Below, in pieces: positions 1 to 8,719 of a DNA stretch of 45,187 nt; within the stretch, counting starts at the first letter, position 1; each line of letters starts with the position of its first letter. A program made the translations under genes and the position numbers. Below the pieces are notes generated by a model. That model did no database searches. It was given only the letters and a program-made list of their open reading frames with translations, and was not told the origin of the DNA. The stretch comes from Flavobacteriales bacterium UBA7612 (GTDB lineage Bacteria; Bacteroidota; Bacteroidia; Flavobacteriales; Weeksellaceae), in the NCBI GenBank assembly GCA_002484335.1, contig DLJQ01000010.1, positions 38,514-83,700 on the forward strand, written 5' to 3'.

Positions 1-37
1 CCCTGTTTTGTATTTGTTGATTTAATCACATAAATAA

Positions 38-475
38 ATGAAAGAAAAACTGTATCAATTTATTCATGAATTATTGAATGATAAAATTGACTATCTACAA
101 AAATTAATTAATGATTTGAGAAGTTCAAATAATGATACTAAAAGTAGTATGGGTGATAAATATGAAACTTCTAGAGAAATGATTCAACAAGAAATTATGC
201 ATATACAAAAACAGTTAAATGAAGTTATTATACAAAAAGAACAGTTTTTAAAAATAAAATATATAGAAAGCGATAGTGTAATTATAGGTTCTTATGTAAA
301 AACATCAATGGGAAATTTTTATATTGTTTGTAGCTTAGGAGAAATAGATTTTCATGATGAAAAAATATTCGTTATTTCATCTCAAACACCATTGGCCAAA
401 ACAATTTTAGGAAAGAAAAAAGGAGATATATTCGAAATGAATAATCAAAAAATTACTATAGAAGAGGTTATTTAA
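38..475 (+). CDS. GreA/GreB-like C-terminal domain protein
   Basis: 145-residue protein starting at an ATG. Residues 1-75 look like a helical coiled-coil, as in the N-terminal hairpin of Gre transcript-cleavage factors, and include a GDKYETSREM stretch like the GreA tip region. The C-terminal half (about 80-145) matches the GreA/GreB FKBP-like domain pattern, ending with TPLAKTILGKKKGD, the counterpart of the SPLGxALxGKxxGD signature. It is slightly shorter than GreA (about 158 residues). In flavobacterial genomes relatives are often mislabelled 3-oxoacyl-ACP synthase. A role at RNA polymerase is inferred from the fold. It stands alone, and its promoter is outside or at the window edge. Confidence 0.65.
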   Translation: MKEKLYQFIHELLNDKIDYLQKLINDLRSSNNDTKSSMGDKYETSREMIQQEIMHIQKQLNEVIIQKEQFLKIKYIESDSVIIGSYVKTSMGNFYIVCSLGEIDFHDEKIFVISSQTPLAKTILGKKKGDIFEMNNQKITIEEVI

Positions 476-832
476 AATAAAAAAATAGAAATAAGGCTCA
501 CGCTTTGCTGTGGAAGTTACGTACGTGCATTATGGAAAAAATATAAACCAAAGTCAATTAGTGAGCCTGATATTTCTCGATTACAACAATGTTCTTTAAT
601 TCTAGTACTTTAAGTCTCTCAACTATAATAACTATTCTCATTTTTTATAATCTTATCTAAAAATATTCTGATCTATAGATTCTATATTATAAATTTTATA
701 GATCAAAATACATACCTTTTTTTAGATTTTAGTATTTTTGGTTAGTTATAAAACTAATTTAAATAGTTTCAGCGAACGTTCGCTAAATTAATAAAATTCG
801 TTTAGATTTACCAAATATTTTTTGAAAGAATT
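476..832. other. 357-bp intergenic region with inverted repeats
   Basis: No gene is seen here. It holds three structures: a GC-richer segment at 495-567 bounded by ggctcac / gtgagcc arms; a 9-bp inverted repeat tgatctata (669-677) / tatagatca (697-705), possibly a weak terminator for the upstream gene; and a 14-bp perfect palindrome at 771-784 ahead of the XRE regulator. TATTTTTG at 733-740 matches the Bacteroidetes -7 consensus TAnnTTTG, but no good -33 element is present at the usual distance. Confidence 0.6.
771..784. promoter_or_regulatory. 14-bp perfect palindrome, candidate operator of the XRE regulator
   Basis: agcgaacgttcgct is a perfect 14-bp palindrome and the most GC-rich spot in an otherwise AT-rich leader, 48 bp upstream of the regulator's ATG. 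Its place before a helix-turn-helix gene suggests autoregulation. That role is inferred from position and symmetry only. Confidence 0.45.
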
Positions 833-2320
833 ATGCAGCAAGATTATATAAAGTTAATTTTTGGATTAAAATTAAAGCAGATTAGAACATCTAAAGATTT
901 ATCTTTGTTTAAGTTATCTAAATTAACAGGGCTTTCTAAATCTTACCTAAATGAGATAGAAAAAGGTAAAAAATATCCTAAAACAGATAAAATTATTGCT
1001 TTAGCAGATGCATTTCAAGTACCTTATGATGAACTTGTATCTTTAAAACTAGATAAAAATCTTGCTCCTGTTGCGGAAATTTTACAATCTAATTTGTTAC
1101 AAGAGATTCCATTAGATATTTTTGGTATTGAAGAAAGAGATTTGATAGAGATCATTTCTAATGCTCCGCTCAAGGTAAATGCTTTTATTTCGACTTTAAT
1201 AGAAATAGGGAATAATTATAATCTAACAAAAGAAAGTTTCTTTCTTGCTTCTTTACGTTCTTTTCAAGAATCACACGATAATTATTTTCCAGAAATTGAA
1301 ATTTCAGCAAGGAATTTTTTGAAAGAGTATCTTTTAGAGTCAGATAAATTTGTTTCTAATGAAACAATGGAAGAAATTTTAAAAGAAGAATATGATTATA
1401 CAATTTATTACAGAGATTTTAAAACTTTAGGTTCGCCTGATTTAGAAAAGTTAAGATCAATATTCATTAAGGAAAAGAAAATATTATATATTAATATATT
1501 ATCGGAAGTAGATCAAAAGCGTTTTATTTTAGCAAAAGAACTTGGTTATAATTATTTAAAGTTAACGGATAGATTATATACTTTTTCATGGGCAAGTTTC
1601 GAAAATTTTGATCAATTATTGAATAATTTTTATGCTTCCTATTTTGCAGGAGCTCTTTTATTACCAGAAGAAATGCTATTGAAAGATATGGAAGAGGTTT
1701 TTGCTTTAGAAAGCCATGATTTATCTAAATTTCAAGAAATTTTTGGGAAGTATACAGAATCTCCAGAAACAGTGTATCAAAGAATGACTAATCTGTTACC
1801 AAAACATTTTAATATACGTGATTTATTCTTTTTACGTTTATCCACTCGAAAAGATTCAGATTCATATAAATTAACAAAAGAATTACATTTAAATAGACAA
1901 CAATCTCCACAAGCAAATGGAACAGATGAACATTACTGTAGAAGATGGGTTTCTTTGAATGTTTTGAAAGATTTACAAAATAATGAAAATTCTACACATG
2001 AAATAGGATCTCAAATTTCTACTTATCCGTTTAGTAATAATCAAAAATATTATGTAATATCATCAGCAACAAAAGATCCTTTTAATCCAGATTATCTTCG
2101 TAGTGTAACAATTGGTATTTTGTATAAATCAGCCCAAAGGAAAATTAAATTTATGAATGATCCTTCTATTCCAGTACAAGAAGTTGCAGTTACATGCGAA
2201 AATTGTGGTATTATGGAATGTGATAAACGTGCTGCTAAACCCATGAGATTTGAGAAAGCAGTACGTAATAAACGATTGAATGTGCTTATTAATGATTTTA
2301 TAAAAGCACAAAGTAATTAG
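833..2320 (+). CDS. XRE-family regulator of the short-chain fatty acyl type (RamB/PrpR-like)
   Basis: 495-residue cytoplasmic regulator. Residues about 9-68 form an XRE helix-turn-helix (LSKLTGLSKSYLNEIEKGKK). The middle resembles the ImmA/IrrE region, but where a zinc-peptidase HExxH would lie the sequence reads K235-E-L-G-Y239, so peptidase activity is unlikely. The C-terminus carries a cysteine cluster (C455, C458, C463) followed by RAAKP, as in the DUF2083 domain of RamB/PrpR-type regulators of acetate, propionate and glyoxylate metabolism. Those relatives sense acyl-CoA-type signals; the ligand here is unknown. No glyoxylate-cycle gene is adjacent. A 14-bp palindrome upstream is a candidate autoregulatory site. 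It converges on the MFS gene with a 5-bp gap. Confidence 0.8.
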   Translation: MQQDYIKLIFGLKLKQIRTSKDLSLFKLSKLTGLSKSYLNEIEKGKKYPKTDKIIALADAFQVPYDELVSLKLDKNLAPVAEILQSNLLQEIPLDIFGIEERDLIEIISNAPLKVNAFISTLIEIGNNYNLTKESFFLASLRSFQESHDNYFPEIEISARNFLKEYLLESDKFVSNETMEEILKEEYDYTIYYRDFKTLGSPDLEKLRSIFIKEKKILYINILSEVDQKRFILAKELGYNYLKLTDRLYTFSWASFENFDQLLNNFYASYFAGALLLPEEMLLKDMEEVFALESHDLSKFQEIFGKYTESPETVYQRMTNLLPKHFNIRDLFFLRLSTRKDSDSYKLTKELHLNRQQSPQANGTDEHYCRRWVSLNVLKDLQNNENSTHEIGSQISTYPFSNNQKYYVISSATKDPFNPDYLRSVTIGILYKSAQRKIKFMNDPSIPVQEVAVTCENCGIMECDKRAAKPMRFEKAVRNKRLNVLINDFIKAQSN

Positions 2321-2325
2321 TGTTT

Positions 2326-3609
2326 TTATTTTTTCTCCATTTTATAGAATAAAAGAATAACAAAACTAATAGCAAAAGAAACTCCCATAGCTAAAGCAGA
2401 AGCTTTCATTCCTCCAGAATATTCTATCAATAAACCGTAAATCATTAATCCCATAAAAAGAGCAAATTTTTCAAATACATCATAAAAACTAAAATATGTA
2501 GTTGTATCTTCAGTTTCGGGTAATAATTTTGCATAAGTTGATCGAGATAATGCTTGTAAACCTCCCATAACCAATCCTACCATTGCAGCCATTATATAAA
2601 ATTGCATTTTTACATTAGGATCATTTTTATTAATTAAAAAACCAATTAAGCAAGTAATTATCCAAATAAAAATTCCAATAAGTAAAGTGCTTTTATTTCC
2701 AATTTTTCCTGATAAGAATGAAAATAACCATGCACCTAAAACAGCTTCAATTTGTATAAGTAAAATCGTCATGATTAATTCAGAAGATTCCATTCCAATT
2801 TCAGAACTACCAAACATAGCAGCCATCAAAAAAATAGTTTGCATTGCAAGGCTATAAAAGAAGAAACCAGATAAAAATATTCGAATATTTTTATGTTGAT
2901 TTAAATCTTTGAATGTTTTTCTAAGATTTTCAAAACTACTTTTAATAATGTTTTTAGGTATTTTTCTATCAAACTTTTTATTTGGTAATTTATTTAATGC
3001 AATTTGCCCAAAACCAAACCACCAAATTCCAGTCAATAGAAAGCTTATTCTTGTAAAAAAAGCTTGCTTTTCCTCAGGAGCAAGTTGTATCATAGCAAGA
3101 CAAACGGTTAAAAGTAGTACTGATCCAATATAACCAAACATATAACCTTGTGCAGATACTTTATCCATTTTATTTTCACTTACAATTTCAGGGAGATAGG
3201 AATTATAAAAAACTAAACTTCCCCAAAAGCCTATGCTTCCAGTAATATTTAGTAATAATGCTAGCCAAACTAATTTACCAGAAGTAAAGAAAAACATACC
3301 AATACACGAAAATGCTCCTAAATAACAGAAAAATCTTAGGAATTTAATTTTATTTCCTATTAAGTCTGCTATAGATGATAAAACGGGAGATAAAACAATA
3401 ACAAAGAAAAAAGCAATTGCTAATGAAAAATTAAATGCAGATTCTGGTAATAAACCTAAAAATTTTATTGGTGCATTATTTGCATCATATGTCATAGCTG
3501 TATAATATACAGGAAAAATAGCAGATGCAATGACTAAAGCATGAACAGAATTTGCCCAATCATAAGAAATCCAAGCTCTAATTAATTTAGGATTATCTTT
3601 TATATTCAT
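2326..3609 (-). CDS. MFS transporter, UMF1/Atg22-like family
   Basis: 427-residue integral membrane protein with about 12 hydrophobic segments. The N-terminus, with WISYDWANSVHALVIASAIFP, is the typical opening of UMF1 (vacuole effluxer Atg22-like) major facilitator proteins of Bacteroidetes, including the SYDWANS motif. A second-half MFS motif appears as GLVMGGLQALSRSTYAKLLP, also characteristic of UMF1. Substrate is unknown; amino-acid or small-molecule export is a guess from Atg22. It starts at ATG and is transcribed divergently from the photolyase gene. No terminator is visible in the 5-bp convergent gap with the XRE gene. Confidence 0.85.
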   Translation of the reverse strand: MNIKDNPKLIRAWISYDWANSVHALVIASAIFPVYYTAMTYDANNAPIKFLGLLPESAFNFSLAIAFFFVIVLSPVLSSIADLIGNKIKFLRFFCYLGAFSCIGMFFFTSGKLVWLALLLNITGSIGFWGSLVFYNSYLPEIVSENKMDKVSAQGYMFGYIGSVLLLTVCLAMIQLAPEEKQAFFTRISFLLTGIWWFGFGQIALNKLPNKKFDRKIPKNIIKSSFENLRKTFKDLNQHKNIRIFLSGFFFYSLAMQTIFLMAAMFGSSEIGMESSELIMTILLIQIEAVLGAWLFSFLSGKIGNKSTLLIGIFIWIITCLIGFLINKNDPNVKMQFYIMAAMVGLVMGGLQALSRSTYAKLLPETEDTTTYFSFYDVFEKFALFMGLMIYGLLIEYSGGMKASALAMGVSFAISFVILLFYKMEKK

Positions 3610-3699
3610 ATGTAATATTTGAGTGGTAAACTTAATAAAAATAAAAAGAACAAATTGTTATCTTTTTTATTGTATAAAATAATTTCTTTTTGTGGATAG

Positions 3700-3734
3700 A
3701 TTGTCCCAAATAATTTCTGAATGCTCTATTTTTG
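3700..3734 (+). promoter_or_regulatory. Putative promoter of the photolyase gene
   Basis: TATTTTTG at 3727-3734 fits the Bacteroidetes -7 consensus TAnnTTTG. ATTG at 3700-3703 is a weak -33 with a long 23-bp spacer. Transcription would begin near 3740, downstream of which the ATG at 3791 is the natural start. Confidence 0.4.
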
Positions 3735-3790
3735 TGTCTTAATTGTTAAATAAAAATAAGGATAAAATTAGTCCTAAAATTAATATTTTA

Positions 3791-5092
3791 ATGAAAAAAA
3801 AAGTTTCTATTTTTTGGTTTAGAAGAGATTTAAGATTGTCTGATAATGTAGGATTACATCACGCACTTCATTCTAATGATAAAGTTTTACCATTATTTAT
3901 TTTTGATGAAACAATTTTATCCAAATTAGAAAATAAAAAAGATAGGAGAGTAGATTATATTCATCAGGCTTTAAATAAAATTAATTCTGAATTAAAATCT
4001 TATGGAACTACATTAACAACTTTTTGTGGTAATCCATTATCTATTTATAAAAAACTGATAGATGAATACGATGTACAAGCTGTATTTTGTAATAGAGATT
4101 ACGAGCCAAATGCAATTGATAGAGATAAAGAAATATATTATTTTCTTAGAGAACATAATATAGTTTTAAAAGGTTACAAAGACCAGGTTATTTTTGATAG
4201 AAATGAGATTTTAAAGAAAGATGGAAATCCATATACTGTTTATACGCCATATTCTAAAAAATGGAAAGAAGCTTTGAAAAAAGAACATTATTCGGCATAT
4301 GATTTAAACTTTGATAATTTTTATCAACAACAATTCTCTGATATTCATTCCTTAGAAGATTTAGGTTTTGAGAAATCTGATATAGAATTTAATTCACCAA
4401 TACTTGATAAATCTATTATAGATGAATATGATAAGTATAGAGATTTTCCTGCGATACAAAAAACAACTCAACTTGGTATTGCATTACGTTTCGGAACAAT
4501 AAGTATAAGAAAATGTGTAGAATTTGCTTTAAAACATAATGAAATTTGGTTATCAGAATTAATATGGAGAGAATTTTTTATGCAAATATTGTATCATTTT
4601 CCAAAAGTTGTTCATCAATCTTTCAAAATAAAATATGATGAAATTAAATGGAGAAATAATGAAAAAGAATTTCAGAAATGGTGCGAAGGAAAAACAGGTT
4701 ATCCAATAGTTGATGCAGGAATGCGACAATTAAATGAAACAGGATATATGCATAATAGAGTTCGTATGATTGTAGCAAGTTTTCTTTGTAAACATTTATT
4801 GATTGATTGGCGATGGGGAGAGACTTATTTTGCTCAACAACTTAATGATTACGATTTATCTGCAAACAATGGAAATTGGCAATGGGCAGCAGGATCAGGC
4901 TGTGATGCAGCTCCATATTTTAGAGTTTTTAATCCGGAAATTCAAACAACAAAATTTGATAAAGACTTTGAATATATAAAAAAATGGGTTCCAGAATATG
5001 GAACAAGCAAATATGTTAAACCTATTGTAGAACATCGTTTTGCAAGAGAAAGAGCTTTGCAAGTTTATGGTGAAACACTAAAGGAACAATAA
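3791..5092 (+). CDS. phrB: Cryptochrome/photolyase family protein (deoxyribodipyrimidine photo-lyase)
   Basis: Light-driven flavoenzyme that probably splits cyclobutane pyrimidine dimers. The N-terminal antenna domain begins VSIFWFRRDLRLSDN. The C-terminal FAD domain contains GYPIVDAGMRQL, then MHNRVRMIVASFLCKHLL and the WAAGSGCDAAPYFRVFNP stretch, all signature regions of class I CPD photolyases; length (433 residues) is normal. An in-frame TTG at 3743 would add 16 residues, but it lies about at the predicted transcription start and the extension MLNKNKD is atypical, so the ATG at 3791 is preferred. Likely a single-gene unit. A cryptochrome-DASH assignment is less likely, since that family is usually longer with a different C-terminus. 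Confidence 0.9.
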   Translation: MKKKVSIFWFRRDLRLSDNVGLHHALHSNDKVLPLFIFDETILSKLENKKDRRVDYIHQALNKINSELKSYGTTLTTFCGNPLSIYKKLIDEYDVQAVFCNRDYEPNAIDRDKEIYYFLREHNIVLKGYKDQVIFDRNEILKKDGNPYTVYTPYSKKWKEALKKEHYSAYDLNFDNFYQQQFSDIHSLEDLGFEKSDIEFNSPILDKSIIDEYDKYRDFPAIQKTTQLGIALRFGTISIRKCVEFALKHNEIWLSELIWREFFMQILYHFPKVVHQSFKIKYDEIKWRNNEKEFQKWCEGKTGYPIVDAGMRQLNETGYMHNRVRMIVASFLCKHLLIDWRWGETYFAQQLNDYDLSANNGNWQWAAGSGCDAAPYFRVFNPEIQTTKFDKDFEYIKKWVPEYGTSKYVKPIVEHRFARERALQVYGETLKEQ

Positions 5093-5152
5093 TTGTATAT
5101 TTTAAAAAAAAATAAAAAAATGATTTATAATTTTTGTCTAAAAAATCTTATC

Positions 5153-5160
5153 TATTTTTG
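5153..5160 (+). promoter_or_regulatory. Putative -7 element almost touching the ClC start codon
   Basis: TATTTTTG fits TAnnTTTG, with TTTG at 5133-5136 as a possible -33 (16-bp spacer, short). The ATG lies only 4 bp downstream, so this promoter would give an essentially leaderless transcript. Confidence 0.35.
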
Positions 5161-5164
5161 TTAA

Positions 5165-6979
5165 ATGCAATCAGTTTCTAAAACCAAAAATAAGTTTGTC
5201 AAATTTATTGTTCATGCAGTAAATTATTTTCAAGATTTGTTGAATCTTTTAAAGCTCGTGCTTAGTGAAAGACAGTTTTTATATCTGTCTTGTGTATTGG
5301 TTGCAATATCTTCAGGTTTAGCAGTGATTGTTTTAAAATCATTTGCCCATTATGTATTTCAATTTACATTATATATCAATGAAATATTAGAGTTACCTTA
5401 TGTAAATAGTCTTTTACCTATATTAGGAATTGTTGCTACAGTATTTGTTATTCAAAAATTTTTAGATGGTTCAATAGAGAAAGGAACATCACAAATTATG
5501 ATTGCTGTAGCAAAAAAATCTGGAATAATGCCTAAAAAGCAAATGTATGCCCAAATTATAACAAGTTCATTAACAGTTGGTATGGGAGGGTCTGCAGGAT
5601 TAGAATCTCCTATTACAATTACAGGAGCAGCTTTTGGTTCTAATTATGGTCAATATTATCGATTCCGATACAAAGAAAGAACATTATTATTAGCATGTGG
5701 AGTTGCTTCAGGAATAGCAACAGCTTTCAATGCACCAATAGCTGGTGTTTTATTTGCTATAGAAATAGTTTTGGCAGATATGAGTGTAACTGCTTTTATA
5801 CCATTGTTATTGTCTTCTGCAACAGGAGCTTTAATAGCAAATATATCATTAAAAAGAGAAATGTTATTGTCTTTTCGTTATGAATTAGAGTTTGATTATA
5901 GAAATGTTGTTTTTTATGTTGTTTTAGGTATTTTAGCAGGTTTTATTTCTATATATCATGCTAGATTGTTTAGAAAAGTAGAACATATGATTAGTCATTA
6001 TTCGGAGAATGTATATTGGCGAGCAGTTGTTGGCTCTTCTTTCTTGGCTTTATTAATTTTCTTTTTTCCAACATTATTTGGAGAGGGATACGAAGGGATT
6101 AATTATTTAGTAAATGATAAAGCTAGGTTTATTTTAAGTAATTCTTTGTTAGAGAGCTTTAGTCATAATCAATGGATTGTTTTAGGATTTGTATTAGTCG
6201 TTATTCTTATAAAATCTATTGCAACAGGTCTTACATTAGGAAGTGGGGGAAATGGAGGAAATTTCGCTCCTTCATTATTTGTAGGTTCTTATTTAGGTTA
6301 TTTTATTTCTAAATTATTTAATTTAATCGGATTTAATCTTCCAGTTGCAAATTTCACTGTTGTAGGCATGGCTGCTTTATTGAGTGGCTTGTTTCATGCG
6401 CCATTAACAGCAATTTTCTTAATTGCTGAAATAACTGGAGGATATGGACTAATCATTCCGTTAATGATTGTTTCGTCTATAAGTTTTGCTATATCAAAAC
6501 GATATGATAAATATTCTATGGATTTATATTCAATTGCAGATCAAGGAATAGTTTTTACATCTGATAAAGATCAAAATTTATTCAATAAGATAGATTTATT
6601 TTCTATTTATATTAAAAATATTAAAACACTTACAACAGATAACTCTATAGAGGATATAAAAGATATTTTTTCTACAACAACTCAGCATTTTATTCCAGTT
6701 CTTAATGAAGATCAGACAATTAATGGTGTAGTAGTTTTAGATCAAATTAGACAATTTTTATTTCATGAAACTTTTGGGGATAAAACATTTGAAGATTGTA
6801 TTTCTGTAGCTCCATCAATTTCAGTTTTTGCTAATTCTGCAAACGTTATAAAAATGATGGAAAATAAAAAGATTGACTATATGTTGTTGACTAAGCAAGG
6901 AAAGTATGTTGGGTATGTTACAGAAAGTTTATTATTAGAAAACTACAGATATAACTTGAAAAATTTAAGAATAGAATAA
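5165..6979 (+). CDS. ClC-family chloride channel/transporter with C-terminal CBS pair
   Basis: 604-residue membrane protein. The ClC core spans about residues 25-450: selectivity region GMGGSAGLESP with gating glutamate E147 (counterpart of E148 in E. coli ClC), AFNAPIAGVLFAIE around E200, and GGNGGNFAPSLFVG (GxFxP motif). Residues about 480-600 look like a CBS pair, probably a nucleotide-sensing regulatory tail. Aligned by eye, the internal proton-pathway glutamate of E. coli ClC (E203) is I201 here, so strict Cl-/H+ antiport is uncertain and a channel-like or differently coupled mode is possible. The start is the first ATG. It converges with the broken AraC gene with only 3 bp between stops. 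Confidence 0.9.
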   Translation: MQSVSKTKNKFVKFIVHAVNYFQDLLNLLKLVLSERQFLYLSCVLVAISSGLAVIVLKSFAHYVFQFTLYINEILELPYVNSLLPILGIVATVFVIQKFLDGSIEKGTSQIMIAVAKKSGIMPKKQMYAQIITSSLTVGMGGSAGLESPITITGAAFGSNYGQYYRFRYKERTLLLACGVASGIATAFNAPIAGVLFAIEIVLADMSVTAFIPLLLSSATGALIANISLKREMLLSFRYELEFDYRNVVFYVVLGILAGFISIYHARLFRKVEHMISHYSENVYWRAVVGSSFLALLIFFFPTLFGEGYEGINYLVNDKARFILSNSLLESFSHNQWIVLGFVLVVILIKSIATGLTLGSGGNGGNFAPSLFVGSYLGYFISKLFNLIGFNLPVANFTVVGMAALLSGLFHAPLTAIFLIAEITGGYGLIIPLMIVSSISFAISKRYDKYSMDLYSIADQGIVFTSDKDQNLFNKIDLFSIYIKNIKTLTTDNSIEDIKDIFSTTTQHFIPVLNEDQTINGVVVLDQIRQFLFHETFGDKTFEDCISVAPSISVFANSANVIKMMENKKIDYMLLTKQGKYVGYVTESLLLENYRYNLKNLRIE

Positions 6980-6982
6980 TTC

Positions 6983-7886
6983 TCATCTGTAAAATTTAGG
7001 AGCAATTCCCTCAATTCTTTTGAAAAATTTACCAAAAAAAGATTGTGAAGGAAAATTTAATTCATCAGATATTTCCTGGATAGTCATATTTGTTGATTTT
7101 AATAAAGCTTTTGCTTCTAAAATAACATAATCGTCAATCCATTGACTTGCAGTTTTTCCTGTTGATTTTTTAACTATGTGAGATAAATAGCTTGCTGTTA
7201 TATTCATTTCTTTTGCATAATAGTCAACTTTTCTTTCTGTTCTATAATTATCACGAACAATTTTTATAAATGTACTCGATATTTTTTCTCCTTTTCTGAG
7301 AGTGTGATTTTTATTTAATTTATGAATAAAATTCCCTATTCCATAAAAATATGCTAATGTTAGATGTGTAATAATTTTGATTTGATGAGGAGAATCTTTT
7401 ACATTTATAATTCTTCTTAATGTATTACAATAGTTCAATATAGAGTTTAATTCATCTTCATTTAATTTAATATGTGGTCTATTTTTTTATATTCAGATAT
7501 AAAGAATGATCAATAAAAGAATCTAAACGTTCAGTAAAATCTTTTGTCATATAAATTAAAATTCCATAAAAATCATCACTAAAGCTTGCAGGTTCTAAAA
7601 TTTGTCCTGGAATTGAAATCGCAATACTAGATGATTGAAAGTGATAATCAATCAAATCTATTTTACCATTCATTTCACCTTGCAAGCATATACAACAAAT
7701 AGTTAAATCAGTTTTAATCGGATGATTATATGCTATATGTTTAGATTTAGATAATTCACAGATGTATATTTCATCATCTATTTTATCTAAATTTTCTCTT
7801 CCTTCTAAAGATTTTAAAAGGTCATATTTTACAATTTTAGACATTCTTAATGAGTTTAACTTTGTTAAATAACGTTTAATGTCCAA
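6983..7886 (-). pseudogene. AraC-family regulator interrupted by a +1 frameshift in an A7 tract
   Basis: Two adjacent minus-strand frames are halves of one AraC-type regulator. The upstream part (7479-7886, 135 residues) has a cupin-like sensor domain ending HSLYLNIKK-stop. The downstream part (6983-about 7480) has the double helix-turn-helix domain, with ITASYLSHIVKKSTGKTASQW and NFPSQSFFGKFFKRIEGIAP. The break is at a run of seven A (minus strand; 7482-7488). With six A the frame reads through as LNIKNRPHIKLNEDELNS and joins the second half with no stop. The cause may be a real mutation, slippage-based phase variation or a sequencing error. The 5' end is uncertain: TTG at 7886 or ATG at 7844. 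Confidence 0.85.
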
Positions 7887-7956
7887 TTTTATGATGTTAT
7901 TTTTATGAATTTATTTAAAAAATGATAATAATGACCAATTATAAATAAATTTAACC

Positions 7957-7987
7957 TTTCCTAAATATCTGCATGAATATAATTTTG
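7957..7987 (+). promoter_or_regulatory. Promoter of the outer-membrane protein gene
   Basis: TTTC (7957-7960), a 19-bp spacer and TAATTTTG (7980-7987) form a close match to the Bacteroidetes TTTG/TAnnTTTG promoter. Predicted start is near 7994, about 22 bp before the ATG at 8016. Confidence 0.6.
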
Positions 7988-8015
7988 CATTATAATTATT
8001 AAAAATAAAAATATC

Positions 8016-8675
8016 ATGATTGTTAAAAGGGAAAACATTTTTAAAAGAAATTTAATTTTATTATTATCTTTTACTTTGTTATTAAGTGTTCAGAAGATAA
8101 ATGCTCAAACTTTCTTAAATTCTATAAAAGAAAGAATTTCACTTGGTGTAAAAGCTGAAGGAAATGGTACAAATTTTATAATAAAAAATAATCCAAATTT
8201 AAAGAGTAAAATAGATTTTGGAGGTGCAATTGGAACTATAATAAGATTTAAGTTAACGGAAAATTTAGCTATTCAAGAAGATATTATGTTTGTATATAAT
8301 TCATCCACTATAGAAAGGAATGGAGTAGATGATAAATTTCAATATTTTGGAACAGAAGTACCTATTTATTTAATGGGACAATGGAAAAATAATTCAGATG
8401 GAAGATTTTTTATTGGAGCCGGACCATATTTTGGTTTAGGTTTTTCCGGAAAATATAAAAATGATGATATTGATGTATTTAAAAAATATGATGGAAATAA
8501 GTCTGAAATGAAGAGAATATCAAATGGTTTAGCAGCTAATATAGGTTATGAATTAAGTTCTGGATTACAATTGAATGCAACTTACAAATATGGATTTAAT
8601 TCACTCAATAAAGATAAAAATGAATATAAAATGTTACCACAATCTTTTTCTTTTGGTTTAGGATATAGTTTTTAA
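8016..8675 (+). CDS. Outer membrane beta-barrel protein
   Basis: 219 residues with a signal peptide: basic start, hydrophobic core LILLLSFTLLLSV, cleavage after INA before QTF. The mature part has alternating beta strands (for example IGTIIRFKLTENLAIQEDIMF and GLAANIGYELSSGLQLNATYKYGF) and ends in an aromatic residue, SFGLGYSF, as expected of an outer-membrane barrel recognised by the BAM machinery. It resembles the porin-family/OmpW-like small barrels common in Bacteroidetes (outer membrane protein beta-barrel domain). Function is unknown. It is divergent from the broken AraC gene, which could have been its regulator. A strong terminator follows. Confidence 0.75.
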   Translation: MIVKRENIFKRNLILLLSFTLLLSVQKINAQTFLNSIKERISLGVKAEGNGTNFIIKNNPNLKSKIDFGGAIGTIIRFKLTENLAIQEDIMFVYNSSTIERNGVDDKFQYFGTEVPIYLMGQWKNNSDGRFFIGAGPYFGLGFSGKYKNDDIDVFKKYDGNKSEMKRISNGLAANIGYELSSGLQLNATYKYGFNSLNKDKNEYKMLPQSFSFGLGYSF

Positions 8676-8676
8676 T

Positions 8677-8709
8677 AAAAAAACGAGAAGTTTACTTCTC
8701 GTTTTTTTA
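8677..8709. terminator. Bidirectional rho-independent terminator
   Basis: Stem cgagaag (8684-8690) / cttctcg (8695-8701) with a ttta loop, flanked by an A run (8677-8683) and a T run (8702-8708). It serves both the barrel protein gene and the convergent dehydrogenase. Confidence 0.9.
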
Positions 8710-8719
8710 TTATTTGAAA

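Noticed and set aside
1490..1560. Zinc metallopeptidase (ImmA/IrrE) activity for the XRE regulator.
   Set aside because: The HExxH position reads KELGY, so the metal site is missing.
3743..3790. TTG start giving the photolyase 16 extra residues.
   Set aside because: It lies at the predicted transcription start, the added residues do not fit the family, and a good ATG lies at the usual N-terminus.
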